Positions 7,900-15,058 of a stretch of 25,264 bases of DNA are shown here, one piece after another (position 1 is the first letter of the stretch; every line of letters begins with the position of its first letter). The notes beneath the pieces are model-generated. The model was given only the letters and a program-made list of their open reading frames with translations, did no database searches and had not been told where the DNA came from. A program made the translations under genes and the position numbers. Origin of the DNA: Flavobacterium psychrophilum (GTDB taxonomy: Bacteria; Bacteroidota; Bacteroidia; Flavobacteriales; Flavobacteriaceae); contig CALPPS020000030.1 of the NCBI GenBank assembly GCA_943325515.2, positions 1 through 25,264 of the forward strand, read 5' to 3'.

Positions 7900-8621
7900 T
7901 GACTGTTTTTTTAAAAGCAAAATGGGAGGATATCATCATGGCCAATTATGAAATTGCCCCAGAATTGTTACTCCCTTTTTTACCGAAAGGCTTGACATTA
8001 GATTTTTATGAAGGAAAAGCATTTGTGAGTTTGGTTGGTTTTATGTTCAAGAATACTAAACTGTTTAATATCTCCATTCCTTGGTTCGGCTCATTTGAAG
8101 AAATCAATCTGAGGTTTTATGTAAAAAGAGTAGAGACAGACGGCAAAATAAAAAGAGGTGTGGTTTTCATTAACGAAACAATTCCTTATCCTATTGTGGC
8201 TTGGATGGCTAATAAATTATACAAAGAACATTACACAGTTGTTCCAACAAAGCATCGGATTGAAAAGAATGGGCAAAATAAATTGGTACAATTTGATTGG
8301 AAGTTAGGCCCAAAATGGAACAGTATTCAGGTGCAATGTGAAATCCAATCAAATCCAATGACAGCCAATAGTTTTGAACAATTCATTTTTGAACACTATT
8401 ATGGATATACCAAAATAGACGCGCAAAACACAGAAGAATACCAATTGCAACATCCGAGTTGGATGATTCACAAAGTGTTAGATTATTCAATTGATTGCGA
8501 TTTTAAAACAATGTATGGCAATTCATTTTCGGTTTTAAACCATACAAAACCAACAGAAGTATTTATAGCAAAAGGATCCGATGTTGCTATTTTTTGGAAA
8601 CGTAAAAAAGTGATAGTATGA
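7899..8621 (+). CDS. DUF2071 (YqjF-like) family protein
   Basis: This 240-residue protein resembles the DUF2071/YqjF family. Characteristic parts are the N-terminal [16 protein letters not shown] (4-19), [12 protein letters not shown] (24-35), F-V-S-L-V-G-F-M-F (42-50), and [10 protein letters not shown] (67-76). The fold is related to acetoacetate decarboxylase-like barrels, but no catalytic lysine assignment is safe and the function is unknown. The ATG overlaps the TAA of the photolyase-like gene by one base (TAATG), so translation is coupled, and the DUF2256 gene begins one base after its stop. The protein is soluble, with no signal peptide. The tight packing suggests a role with the photolyases, but this is inference. 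Confidence 0.82.
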   Translation: MTVFLKAKWEDIIMANYEIAPELLLPFLPKGLTLDFYEGKAFVSLVGFMFKNTKLFNISIPWFGSFEEINLRFYVKRVETDGKIKRGVVFINETIPYPIVAWMANKLYKEHYTVVPTKHRIEKNGQNKLVQFDWKLGPKWNSIQVQCEIQSNPMTANSFEQFIFEHYYGYTKIDAQNTEEYQLQHPSWMIHKVLDYSIDCDFKTMYGNSFSVLNHTKPTEVFIAKGSDVAIFWKRKKVIV

Positions 8622-8622
8622 T

Positions 8623-8760
8623 ATGAAAGGAGTAAAAAAACAAAATCTACCCACTAAGTTATGTATCGTTTGTAACAAATCCTTTTCATGGCGCAAGAAA
8701 TGGGAAAAAGTTTGGGAGGAAGTGAAATATTGTAGTGATAAGTGTAGAGGAAATAAGTAA
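8623..8760 (+). CDS. DUF2256 small zinc-ribbon protein
   Basis: This short gene encodes 45 residues. It carries four cysteines in C-x-x-C (Cys14, Cys17) and C-x-x-x-C (Cys37, Cys41) arrangement, consistent with a small zinc ribbon. Between the pairs is a Trp- and Lys-rich stretch ([12 protein letters not shown]), and a basic N-terminus precedes them, all typical of DUF2256. The family is uncharacterised and, as I recall, often lies beside photolyase or cryptochrome genes, as here. The start codon is one base after the DUF2071 stop, indicating coupling. The size, basic charge and zinc site suggest nucleic-acid or protein binding, but no role is established. The iron-sulphur photolyase begins 43 nt downstream. 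Confidence 0.85.
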   Translation: MKGVKKQNLPTKLCIVCNKSFSWRKKWEKVWEEVKYCSDKCRGNK

Positions 8761-8803
8761 ATAGCATTATAAAACTTAATGTCTTAATAATTTAAAAATA
8801 GCA

Positions 8804-10339
8804 ATGTCAAAAACGTTACGATTAATTCTCGGAGACCAATTAAATAGCAATCATTCTTGGTTTAATACCTTTGATGAAAAGGTTACTTATGTCATGATGG
8901 AAATTCGTTCTGAAACTGATTATGCCAAACACCATATTCAAAAAGTGATTGGAATATTTTCTGCGATGCGTTATTTCAAATATGATTTAATTGCTAAAAA
9001 TCATAAAGTTATATACATTTACTTGAATGATAATAACAACTTACATTCCTTTGAAAAGAATATTAAAAATCTAATTTCATTACACAATTTTACTCATTTT
9101 GAATACCAATTACCCGATGAATATCGAGTAGATTTGGATTTAAAAAACCTTTGCAAAACAATTTCAATTTCAAATGCGGTTGTTGATTCTGAACATTTTT
9201 TTACCACTCGAAACGAACTTGGCGATTTCTTTGAAGGTAAGAAAATCTATTTAATGGAAAGTTTTTATCGTACTATGAGAAAAAAGCACAATGTAATGAT
9301 GGACGGCGATAAACCGCTAACTGGACAATGGAATTATGATGGTGAAAACCGAAAAAAATTACCCAAAAATCACAAATCAATTTCGCCTTTAGTTTTTAAT
9401 AATGATGTATCACCTATTTATGAAGAAATTATAAAAGCTACTATTGAAACTATCGGAACTATTGATGCTAAAAACTTTGTTTGGCCGATAAATAGACTGC
9501 AATCTTTAGAATTGTTAGACTTTTTTGCAGAACACTGCTTACAATTATTTGGAAGTTATCAAGATGCCATGTCGCCAAACGAATGGTCTTTGTATCATTC
9601 TCGTATTTCATTTTCAATGAATGTAAAAATGATTTCGCCTCAAGAAGTTATTGAACGGTGTATTGAAGAATGGAAAAAACGTCCCAACGAAATAGAATTC
9701 AACCAATTGGAAGGTTTTGTGCGTCAAATAATTGGTTGGCGCGAATACATGCGAGGTATTTATTGGAGCAAAATGCCCGAATTTGCTAGTATGAACTTCT
9801 TCAATAATCAAGAAAAATTACCTGATTGGTTTTGGACCGGAAAGACCAAAATGAATTGCCTGAAAGACGCTATAAATCAATCATTACAATTTGCTTATGC
9901 GCATCATATTCAGCGATTGATGATTACTGGTAATTTTGCACTTTTGGCTGGAATCCATCCTGACGAAATCGACGCTTGGTATCTTGGAATTTATATTGAT
10001 GCCTTTGAATGGGTTGAAATTACCAATACTCGCGGCATGAGTCAATTTGCAGATGGTGGCATTGTGGGAACAAAACCCTATGTGAGTTCTGCCTCTTATA
10101 TCGATAAAATGAGCCATTATTGTGGGAGTTGTTTTTACAAAAAAGCGCTCAAAACAGGTGAAAAATCCTGTCCGTTTAATAGTTTGTATTGGAATTTTTA
10201 CGACAGAAATGAAGCTAAATTGTCTAAAAATCCTCGAATTGGTATGATGTATAATGTTTGGAGAAAGATGAAACCAGAAGACAAAACGGCTATGTTAGAA
10301 CAAGCTGATTTTTACTTGAAAAATATAAATGAATTATGA
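8804..10339 (+). CDS. phrB: Iron-sulphur (6-4) photolyase, FeS-BCP class (PhrB-like)
   Basis: The product is a prokaryotic (6-4) photolyase/cryptochrome of the FeS-BCP (DPRP) class, which repairs UV (6-4) photoproducts using light, FAD, a ribityllumazine antenna and a 4Fe-4S cluster. At 511 residues it has the normal length. All four cluster cysteines are present: Cys352, Cys440, Cys443 and Cys456, each offset by exactly two from the Agrobacterium PhrB positions I recall (350, 438, 441, 454). With the same offset the electron-transfer residues Trp344, Trp392 and Tyr393 and the lesion-site His367-His368 are also present. The enzyme is therefore predicted to be active. Its TGA overlaps the ATG of the cryptochrome DASH gene by 4 nt (ATGA), so the two are translated together. 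No strong promoter was seen in the 43 nt upstream. Confidence 0.94.
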   Translation: MSKTLRLILGDQLNSNHSWFNTFDEKVTYVMMEIRSETDYAKHHIQKVIGIFSAMRYFKYDLIAKNHKVIYIYLNDNNNLHSFEKNIKNLISLHNFTHFEYQLPDEYRVDLDLKNLCKTISISNAVVDSEHFFTTRNELGDFFEGKKIYLMESFYRTMRKKHNVMMDGDKPLTGQWNYDGENRKKLPKNHKSISPLVFNNDVSPIYEEIIKATIETIGTIDAKNFVWPINRLQSLELLDFFAEHCLQLFGSYQDAMSPNEWSLYHSRISFSMNVKMISPQEVIERCIEEWKKRPNEIEFNQLEGFVRQIIGWREYMRGIYWSKMPEFASMNFFNNQEKLPDWFWTGKTKMNCLKDAINQSLQFAYAHHIQRLMITGNFALLAGIHPDEIDAWYLGIYIDAFEWVEITNTRGMSQFADGGIVGTKPYVSSASYIDKMSHYCGSCFYKKALKTGEKSCPFNSLYWNFYDRNEAKLSKNPRIGMMYNVWRKMKPEDKTAMLEQADFYLKNINEL

Positions 10340-11628
10340 GAACTACAATAGTTTGGTTTAAAACCGATTTGCGGTTACACGACAACGAAACAATAATTAA
10401 AGCCATTGCACAAAGTGATAAAATCATTCCGGTATATTGTTTTGATGATACTGAATATGTTACCACAGAATTCGGATTTAAAAAAACAGGAAGTTTTAGA
10501 ACACATTTTTTATTAGAATCATTAATTGATTTGGATAAAAATTTACGAGAATTAGGTTCAGGATTATTAATTTTGAAAGGAAAATCTGAAATTGAAATTC
10601 CGAATATAGTTCAACAATATAAGGCAACTAAAGTTTTTTCAAAAAAAGAAGTTTCTTATCAAGAAAAGCAAACCGAGGAAAAAGTTAGAGAAGCATTATT
10701 TAAGTTAAAATGTGAACTCAAAACATTTAGCACGAGTACATTATACCATGCTGAAGATTTGCCTTTTTCAATTAAAGATATTCCAGATGTATTTACTAAT
10801 TTCAGAAAGAAAACCGAAAAAGATGCATCAATAAGAACAGCTTTTGAAGCACCATATCAAATTAAATCTCCCGAGATTCCTGTTTTGAATTTACCAACAT
10901 TGGATGAATTAGGTTTAGAATTCACGCCAATAGATTCAAGAGCTGCAATACATTTTAGGGGAGGCGAAACCGAAGCAATAAAACGACTGAATCATTATTT
11001 TTTTGAATCCAAATGCATTTCAAATTATAAAGAAACTCGAAACGGAATGGTTGGCGCTGATTATTCCTCTAAATTTTCGGCTTGGTTGGCTTTGGGTTGT
11101 ATTTCCCCTAGATTTATTAATGACGAACTCAAAAAATATGAATTGCAATTTGGAGCTAATCAATCGACCTATTGGATGATTTTTGAATTATTGTGGAGAG
11201 ATTATTTTAGATTTATGATGAAAAAATACAATGCTAAATTCTTTCAACAAGCTGGAATTCAAGATAAAGGAATGCCAATAAATGAACACAATACCCAAGA
11301 ACTTCAAAAATGGATACATGGAGAAACAGATATTGATTTTGTTGATGCTAATATGATTGAGTTAAAACATACAGGATTTATGAGTAATCGTGGACGACAA
11401 AATGTAGCAAGTTATTTATGCAATGATTTGAAACTCGATTGGCGTTATGGAGCAGCTTACTTTGAACAACAACTTATTGATTATGATGTATGTAGTAATT
11501 GGGGAAATTGGGCTTATCTAGCTGGTGTAGGCAATGATCCTAGAGGGAACCGTTATTTTAATATTGAAAAACAAGCTGCGGATTACGATAAAGATAAAAA
11601 GTATAGGGATTTGTGGTTGAAATCATAA
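10336..11628 (+). CDS. Cryptochrome DASH
   Basis: This 430-residue photolyase-family protein is of the DASH type, which repairs CPD lesions in single-stranded or looped DNA and may also signal light. The N-terminal photolyase domain starts T-T-I-V-W-F-K-T-D-L-R-L-H-D-N (3-17). DASH hallmarks in the FAD domain are R-G-G-E-T-E-A (208-214), N-Y-K-E-T-R-N-G (230-237), F-E-L-L-W-R-D-Y-F-R-F (283-293), S-N-R-G-R-Q-N-V-A-S (350-359), and C-S-N-W-G-N-W (386-392) followed by A-G-V-G-N-D-P-R (396-403). The flavin-proximal Asn388 and Trp369 and Trp392 of the electron-transfer path are kept, unlike in the divergent homologue at 6409. The gene overlaps the (6-4) photolyase gene by 4 nt and ends the island; proline dehydrogenase follows after 48 bp with its own -7 box. 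The C-terminus is short, without an extension. Confidence 0.93.
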   Translation: MRTTIVWFKTDLRLHDNETIIKAIAQSDKIIPVYCFDDTEYVTTEFGFKKTGSFRTHFLLESLIDLDKNLRELGSGLLILKGKSEIEIPNIVQQYKATKVFSKKEVSYQEKQTEEKVREALFKLKCELKTFSTSTLYHAEDLPFSIKDIPDVFTNFRKKTEKDASIRTAFEAPYQIKSPEIPVLNLPTLDELGLEFTPIDSRAAIHFRGGETEAIKRLNHYFFESKCISNYKETRNGMVGADYSSKFSAWLALGCISPRFINDELKKYELQFGANQSTYWMIFELLWRDYFRFMMKKYNAKFFQQAGIQDKGMPINEHNTQELQKWIHGETDIDFVDANMIELKHTGFMSNRGRQNVASYLCNDLKLDWRYGAAYFEQQLIDYDVCSNWGNWAYLAGVGNDPRGNRYFNIEKQAADYDKDKKYRDLWLKS

Positions 11629-11649
11629 AAAATATTCTAAAACTCTATT

Positions 11650-11657
11650 TATATTTG
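11650..11657 (+). promoter_or_regulatory. Candidate -7 box for proline dehydrogenase
   Basis: TATATTTG is a full match to TAnnTTTG and lies 19 nt before the start codon at 11677. No TTG stands at a suitable distance upstream, so the -33 element is weak or absent. Confidence 0.4.
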
Positions 11658-11676
11658 CATAATTAATAAAATTTCG

Positions 11677-12849
11677 ATGGACCAAATATTCAACAATACC
11701 GAGATTGCTTTTGCGTTAAAAAGTGATACCGAACTAGATAGAGCTTATTTTTTATTTAAAATGATATCAAATGAGCCATTGGTTAGAATAGGAACCGCGG
11801 TAACCAACTTTGCATTAAATGCACATTTACCAGTTGAAGGATTAATTCGAGCCACCGTTTTCGATCATTTTTGTGGAGGCATAAATGAAATGGATTGTCT
11901 TAATGTTGTTGATAATATGTTTACCAAGGGCGTTTCTTCGGTTTTGGATTATTCTGTGGAAGGTAAAGAAGAAGAAGCCCAATTTGATGTAGCATTAGAA
12001 ATGACTTTAAAAACCCTTGAATTTGCTCAAGAAAGACAAGCAATTCCTTTTGCAGTTTTCAAACCAACAGGTTTAGGTCGATTGGATTTATATACCAAAA
12101 TAGGTGAGAAGCAACCACTTTCAGATGCTGAACAAGCGGAATGGGATCGTGTTAAGGAACGTTTTGAAATCATTTGCAAAACAGCACATTCCAAAAATGT
12201 TGCCTTATTAATTGATGGTGAAGAAAGTTGGATGCAAGATGCCGCTGATGAATTAGTTGAAGAGATGATGCGAAAATATAATAAAGAAAAAGCTATTGTT
12301 TTCAATACGTTACAAATGTACCGTTGGGATAGATTAGATTATTTGAAAGCTTTGCATGATCGGGCTAATGCAGGTAATTTTTATGTAGGAATGAAATTGG
12401 TTCGCGGTGCTTATATGGAAAAAGAAAACAAGCGAGCAGAAGAAAATGGATATCCAACTCCAATTTGTAAGAGTAAACAAGCTACTGATGATAATTATAA
12501 TAAGGCGTTAGATTATATGATGCATCATATTGATACAATGGCAATTTTTGTTGGAACGCATAACGAAGAAAGTTCATACAAGTTACTTGAAATGCAAATA
12601 GCTAAAGGAATCTCTAAAAATGACCCTCGAATTTGGTTCGGACAATTGTATGGAATGAGTGATAATATTAGTTATAACTTAGCAGCACAAGGCTATAATG
12701 TTGCTAAATATTTACCTTTTGGCCCCGTTCGTGATGTTATGCCTTATTTGATTCGTCGTGCAGAAGAAAATACTTCTGTTGCTGGACAAACCAGTAGAGA
12801 ATTAAATTTATTGAATACAGAAAGAAAAAGAAGAAAGATCGAAAAGTAA
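11677..12849 (+). CDS. Proline dehydrogenase
   Basis: This FAD enzyme oxidises proline to 1-pyrroline-5-carboxylate, passing electrons to the quinone pool, as the first step of proline catabolism. The 390-residue protein is a single-domain PRODH, without the aldehyde dehydrogenase or DNA-binding parts of E. coli PutA, and looks like the form shared by Bacteroidota and mitochondria. Visible motifs include V-F-K-P-T-G-L-G-R (127-135), K-L-V-R-G-A-Y-M-E-K-E (240-250), G-T-H-N-E-E-S (293-299), F-G-Q-L-Y-G-M-S-D (321-329) and the substrate-binding Y-L-I-R-R-A-E-E-N (357-365). No key residue is missing. The partner P5C dehydrogenase is not in this window. The gene follows the photolyase island on the same strand with a 48 bp gap but carries its own -7 box, so it is probably not functionally part of it. 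Confidence 0.94.
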   Translation: MDQIFNNTEIAFALKSDTELDRAYFLFKMISNEPLVRIGTAVTNFALNAHLPVEGLIRATVFDHFCGGINEMDCLNVVDNMFTKGVSSVLDYSVEGKEEEAQFDVALEMTLKTLEFAQERQAIPFAVFKPTGLGRLDLYTKIGEKQPLSDAEQAEWDRVKERFEIICKTAHSKNVALLIDGEESWMQDAADELVEEMMRKYNKEKAIVFNTLQMYRWDRLDYLKALHDRANAGNFYVGMKLVRGAYMEKENKRAEENGYPTPICKSKQATDDNYNKALDYMMHHIDTMAIFVGTHNEESSYKLLEMQIAKGISKNDPRIWFGQLYGMSDNISYNLAAQGYNVAKYLPFGPVRDVMPYLIRRAEENTSVAGQTSRELNLLNTERKRRKIEK

Positions 12850-12856
12850 TAATAAA

Positions 12857-12881
12857 CCACAAATTAATGTTTTTTTTGTGG
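12857..12881 (+). terminator. Possible terminator hairpin after proline dehydrogenase
   Basis: CCACAAA (12857-12863) pairs with TTTGTGG (12875-12881) around an 11 nt loop, 7 nt after the stop codon. There is no clean U-tract after the stem on the plus strand, so the call is tentative. It lies between convergent genes. Confidence 0.35.
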
Positions 12882-12974
12882 CACATCTAATTCTTTATTA
12901 TTAAATCTTGCTTTCTAATTATAAAAAAAAACGATTCTCTTTCGGACAGTTTTATTTTTCGTGTAATACCATAA

Positions 12975-14171
12975 TTAGTTTTGAGGATACACTTTCAGGG
13001 CTTCTTTTAAAATAGCAACTGATCGAATTAAATCATCTTTTTTTAACACATATGCAATTCTAACTTCATTCAACCCTACATTAGGTGTAGAATAGAAACC
13101 AGCTGCAGGTGCTACCATAACCGTTTCACCATTATTATCATAACTTTCTAAAAGCCATTGCGCAAAGTCGTCAGCATTTTTTACAGGCAATTGAGCAATG
13201 CAATAAAAAGCACCTTTCGGTGTTGCTACTTTTACACCTTCAATTTTTTGTAATTCAGTTACTAATGTATCTCTTCTTTGTTTGTATTCTGCAATCACAT
13301 CATCAAAATAACTTTGTGGAGTTTCTAGAGCAGCTTCGCTGGCAATTTGTGCATAGGTGGGTGGACTTAATCTGGCTTGTGCAAACTTCATCGCCGTAGC
13401 CATTAATTCCTTGTTTTTTGAAACTATACAACCAATCCTTGCGCCACACATACTATATCTTTTAGAAACCGAATCTATCATGATAGCATGTTGTTCTAGT
13501 TCGGGTATATTCATTACTGAATAGTGTTTGTCATTTTTATCGTAAATAAATTCTCTATATACTTCATCGGCAATTAAAAACAAATCGTGTTTTTTGACTA
13601 AGACGGCTAGTTGCATGATTTCCTCCTCAGAGTATAAATATCCCGTTGGGTTTCCTGGATTACATATTAAGATAGCTTTGGTTTTTGGCGTAATCAATTT
13701 TTCAAATTCCGCAATAGGAGGTAAGGCAAACCCTTGGTCTAGAGTAGAAATTACAGGCACTACTTTTACACCCGAAGCCGTTGAAAAACCATTATAATTT
13801 GCATAAAATGGTTCAGGAATAATGATTTCATCCTCTGAATCCATAGTGCTTCCCATGGCAAAAAGTAATGCTTCTGAACCACCAGTAGTGATAATAATAT
13901 CAGCAACATCAATAGGCAAACCATGTGATTTGTAATAGGCAGATAACTTAGTTCTATAGCTTTCAAATCCAGCAGAATGGCTGTACTCTAATACTTTGAT
14001 ATCAGCATTTTTTACCGCATTCAAAGCGACTTCTGGCGTTTTAATATCAGGTTGACCTATGTTTAAGTGATATACTTTATGTCCTTTCTTTTTAGCAATT
14101 TCAGCAAAAGGAACCAGTTTTCTTATAGGTGATTCTGGCATTTGTTGCCCTTTTAAGGATATTTTCGGCAT
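12975..14171 (-). CDS. Class I PLP-dependent aminotransferase (aspartate aminotransferase-like)
   Basis: The 398-residue protein is a fold-type I aminotransferase of the class I/II group, moving an amino group between an amino acid and 2-oxoglutarate with PLP as cofactor. Visible residues are N-P-G-N-P-T-G (171-177) with Asn171, A-D-E-V-Y (201-205) with Asp202 and Tyr205, the PLP lysine Lys237 in S-V-S-K-R-Y-S and Arg245, plus a C-terminal N-E-V-R-I-A-Y whose arginine would bind the substrate carboxylate. It most resembles the Ib subgroup to which many bacterial aspartate aminotransferases belong, but sequence alone does not fix the substrate (aspartate, alanine or an aromatic amino acid). 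The gene converges with proline dehydrogenase and has its own candidate promoter at 14191-14220. Confidence 0.88.
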   Translation of the reverse strand: MPKISLKGQQMPESPIRKLVPFAEIAKKKGHKVYHLNIGQPDIKTPEVALNAVKNADIKVLEYSHSAGFESYRTKLSAYYKSHGLPIDVADIIITTGGSEALLFAMGSTMDSEDEIIIPEPFYANYNGFSTASGVKVVPVISTLDQGFALPPIAEFEKLITPKTKAILICNPGNPTGYLYSEEEIMQLAVLVKKHDLFLIADEVYREFIYDKNDKHYSVMNIPELEQHAIMIDSVSKRYSMCGARIGCIVSKNKELMATAMKFAQARLSPPTYAQIASEAALETPQSYFDDVIAEYKQRRDTLVTELQKIEGVKVATPKGAFYCIAQLPVKNADDFAQWLLESYDNNGETVMVAPAAGFYSTPNVGLNEVRIAYVLKKDDLIRSVAILKEALKVYPQN

Positions 14172-14190
14172 GATTAATTTTTTTGTGTTA

Positions 14191-14220
14191 CAAATTTGCG
14201 ATTTTTTCTATTGATAACAA
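14191..14220 (-). promoter_or_regulatory. Candidate promoter for the aminotransferase
   Basis: On the minus strand TTG (complement of 14218-14220) is followed after 19 nt by CAAATTTG (14191-14198), which differs from TAnnTTTG at the first base only. It ends 20 nt before the start codon. Confidence 0.45.
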
Positions 14221-14268
14221 TGCATCTAAAACTATAATAAAGAAAGCATGTAGTCAAATTTAATTAAA

Positions 14269-14295
14269 ATGAGCCCGATACAATATCGAGCTCAT
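14269..14295 (-). terminator. Intrinsic terminator of the DUF1573 gene
   Basis: On the minus strand ATGAGC-T-CGATA pairs with TATCG-G-GCTCAT around a TTG loop. The stem is 12 bp, with one U-G pair, and is followed by UUUUAAUUAAAUUU. Read on the plus strand the U-G becomes a C-A mismatch, so the terminator favours the minus strand, 55 nt after the DUF1573 stop. It separates this gene from the aminotransferase promoter. Confidence 0.78.
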
Positions 14296-14350
14296 GAGTA
14301 TAAAATAATTTATAACCTTTTGTGTTCAGTCTGAATCCTGTCCTTTTCTT

Positions 14351-14785
14351 TTATTGCATCATTGGGCTCTTAGTTTTCTTTTCCAGTAAGTTGACTACTG
14401 GTTTTTCAATCACTTCGCCCTTAATCTTTATTGCCACTTTTCCATCTTCAGTATTCACAGCATTACTTTCTACCGTAATAGTTTTTCTAATCGGACCCGA
14501 ATGCATATTATATTTTACCTCTATTTTTCCAGTTTTCCCTGGCGGAATAGGTTCGGTTGGTTTTGAAGGCACAGTACAACCACAAGTCGATTGCACATTA
14601 GTAATAATCAAGTCAGCATCTCCCGTATTAGTAAATTCAAATACACGGATACCATTATCATCTTCTTTGTTGGTCGTACCATAATCTATGGTGTTATCTT
14701 TATCCTTAAACTCAATTTTTGCTCCTACTTGGGCAAAAACAGTAGCATTTAATAACAGTACAGCAATAAATATAACTTTTTTCAT
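14351..14785 (-). CDS. Secreted DUF1573 domain protein
   Basis: The 144-residue protein begins with a clear signal peptide (M-K-K, then a hydrophobic stretch, ending in T-V-F-A-Q near residue 19), so it is exported to the periplasm or cell surface. The rest is a single DUF1573 domain, an immunoglobulin-like beta sandwich common in Bacteroidota. Its hallmark is S-T-C-G-C-T-V-P at 66-73 with Cys68 and Cys70, followed by I-P-P-G-K-T-G-K-I-E-V-K-Y-N (80-93). The function of the family is unknown. The gene stands alone, with a candidate promoter at 14811-14841 and a good terminator at 14269-14295. The short tail after residue 128 is Lys-rich and ends P-M-M-Q. Confidence 0.88.
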   Translation of the reverse strand: MKKVIFIAVLLLNATVFAQVGAKIEFKDKDNTIDYGTTNKEDDNGIRVFEFTNTGDADLIITNVQSTCGCTVPSKPTEPIPPGKTGKIEVKYNMHSGPIRKTITVESNAVNTEDGKVAIKIKGEVIEKPVVNLLEKKTKSPMMQ

Positions 14786-14810
14786 AGGTCAAATCCTTTA
14801 TATGATTTAG

Positions 14811-14841
14811 TAAAAATACGTCCTTTAAATAAATACACAAA
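14811..14841 (-). promoter_or_regulatory. Candidate promoter for the DUF1573 gene
   Basis: On the minus strand TTTG (complement of 14838-14841) is followed after 19 nt by TATTTTTA (complement of 14811-14818), which matches TAnnTTTG at all but the last base. It lies 25 nt before the start codon. Confidence 0.4.
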
Positions 14842-14878
14842 AAAATACTTCTTAATTTTTTCTAAAGTCTTTATTAAT

Positions 14879-14886
14879 TACTTTTG
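14879..14886 (+). promoter_or_regulatory. Candidate -7 box for valS
   Basis: TACTTTTG is a full match to TAnnTTTG. No good -33 TTG is seen. Transcription from here would give valS a leader of about 165 nt that includes the structured element at 14958-14999. Confidence 0.4.
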
Positions 14887-14957
14887 CATTTCAATTTACA
14901 ATATGTGTCCCATAGTGTTTTGGAGCGAAAAGACATTGATATTCAGCCAACCATATT

Positions 14958-14999
14958 CCCGCTTTCCGCGTTACAAGGTAACTGCTACAATCGGGGCTA
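14958..14999 (-). ncRNA. Structured intergenic element, possible Flavobacterium RNA motif
   Basis: Read on the minus strand the element runs TAGCCCCGAT ... GCGGAAAGCGGG. An inner hairpin GTTAC-CTT-GTAAC (14970-14982) is enclosed by GC/GC, then an A/G-rich internal loop, then CCCG pairing with CGGG. It is much richer in G and C than its surroundings. I recall a recurring intergenic element of this form in Flavobacterium genomes, possibly the published Flavo-1 motif, but I cannot confirm the match. It lies between the divergent DUF1573 and valS genes and could be a small RNA, part of a leader, or a repeat element. Confidence 0.45.
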
Positions 15000-15027
15000 A
15001 AAGAGAAACGTATTGCACTTTTACATT

Positions 15028-15058
15028 CTAAAATCAAAAATCTAATATCTAATATTAT
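15028..15058. repeat. Short AT-rich repeat before valS
   Basis: The sequence just before the valS start is built from ATCTAAT-like units (AATCTAATATCTAATATT at its core). It resembles in style one arm of the inverted repeats in the beta-oxidation operon, but no matching second arm was found nearby. It may be a solo remnant or simple low-complexity DNA. Confidence 0.35.

Noticed and set aside
5273..8781. 16 bp direct repeat ATTATAAAACTTAATG at 5273-5288 and 8766-8781, ahead of DUF2452 and phrB
   Set aside because: In DNA this AT-rich about one such pair is expected by chance in a window of this size; no further copies were seen.
6409..11628. Treating the three photolyase-family genes as recent duplicates
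   Set aside because: They belong to clearly different subclasses (divergent photolyase-like, iron-sulphur, DASH) with different motifs and lengths.
14887..15058. T-box or other aminoacyl-tRNA sensing leader for valS
   Set aside because: No T-box sequence, specifier-loop layout or terminator pair could be recognised in the leader.
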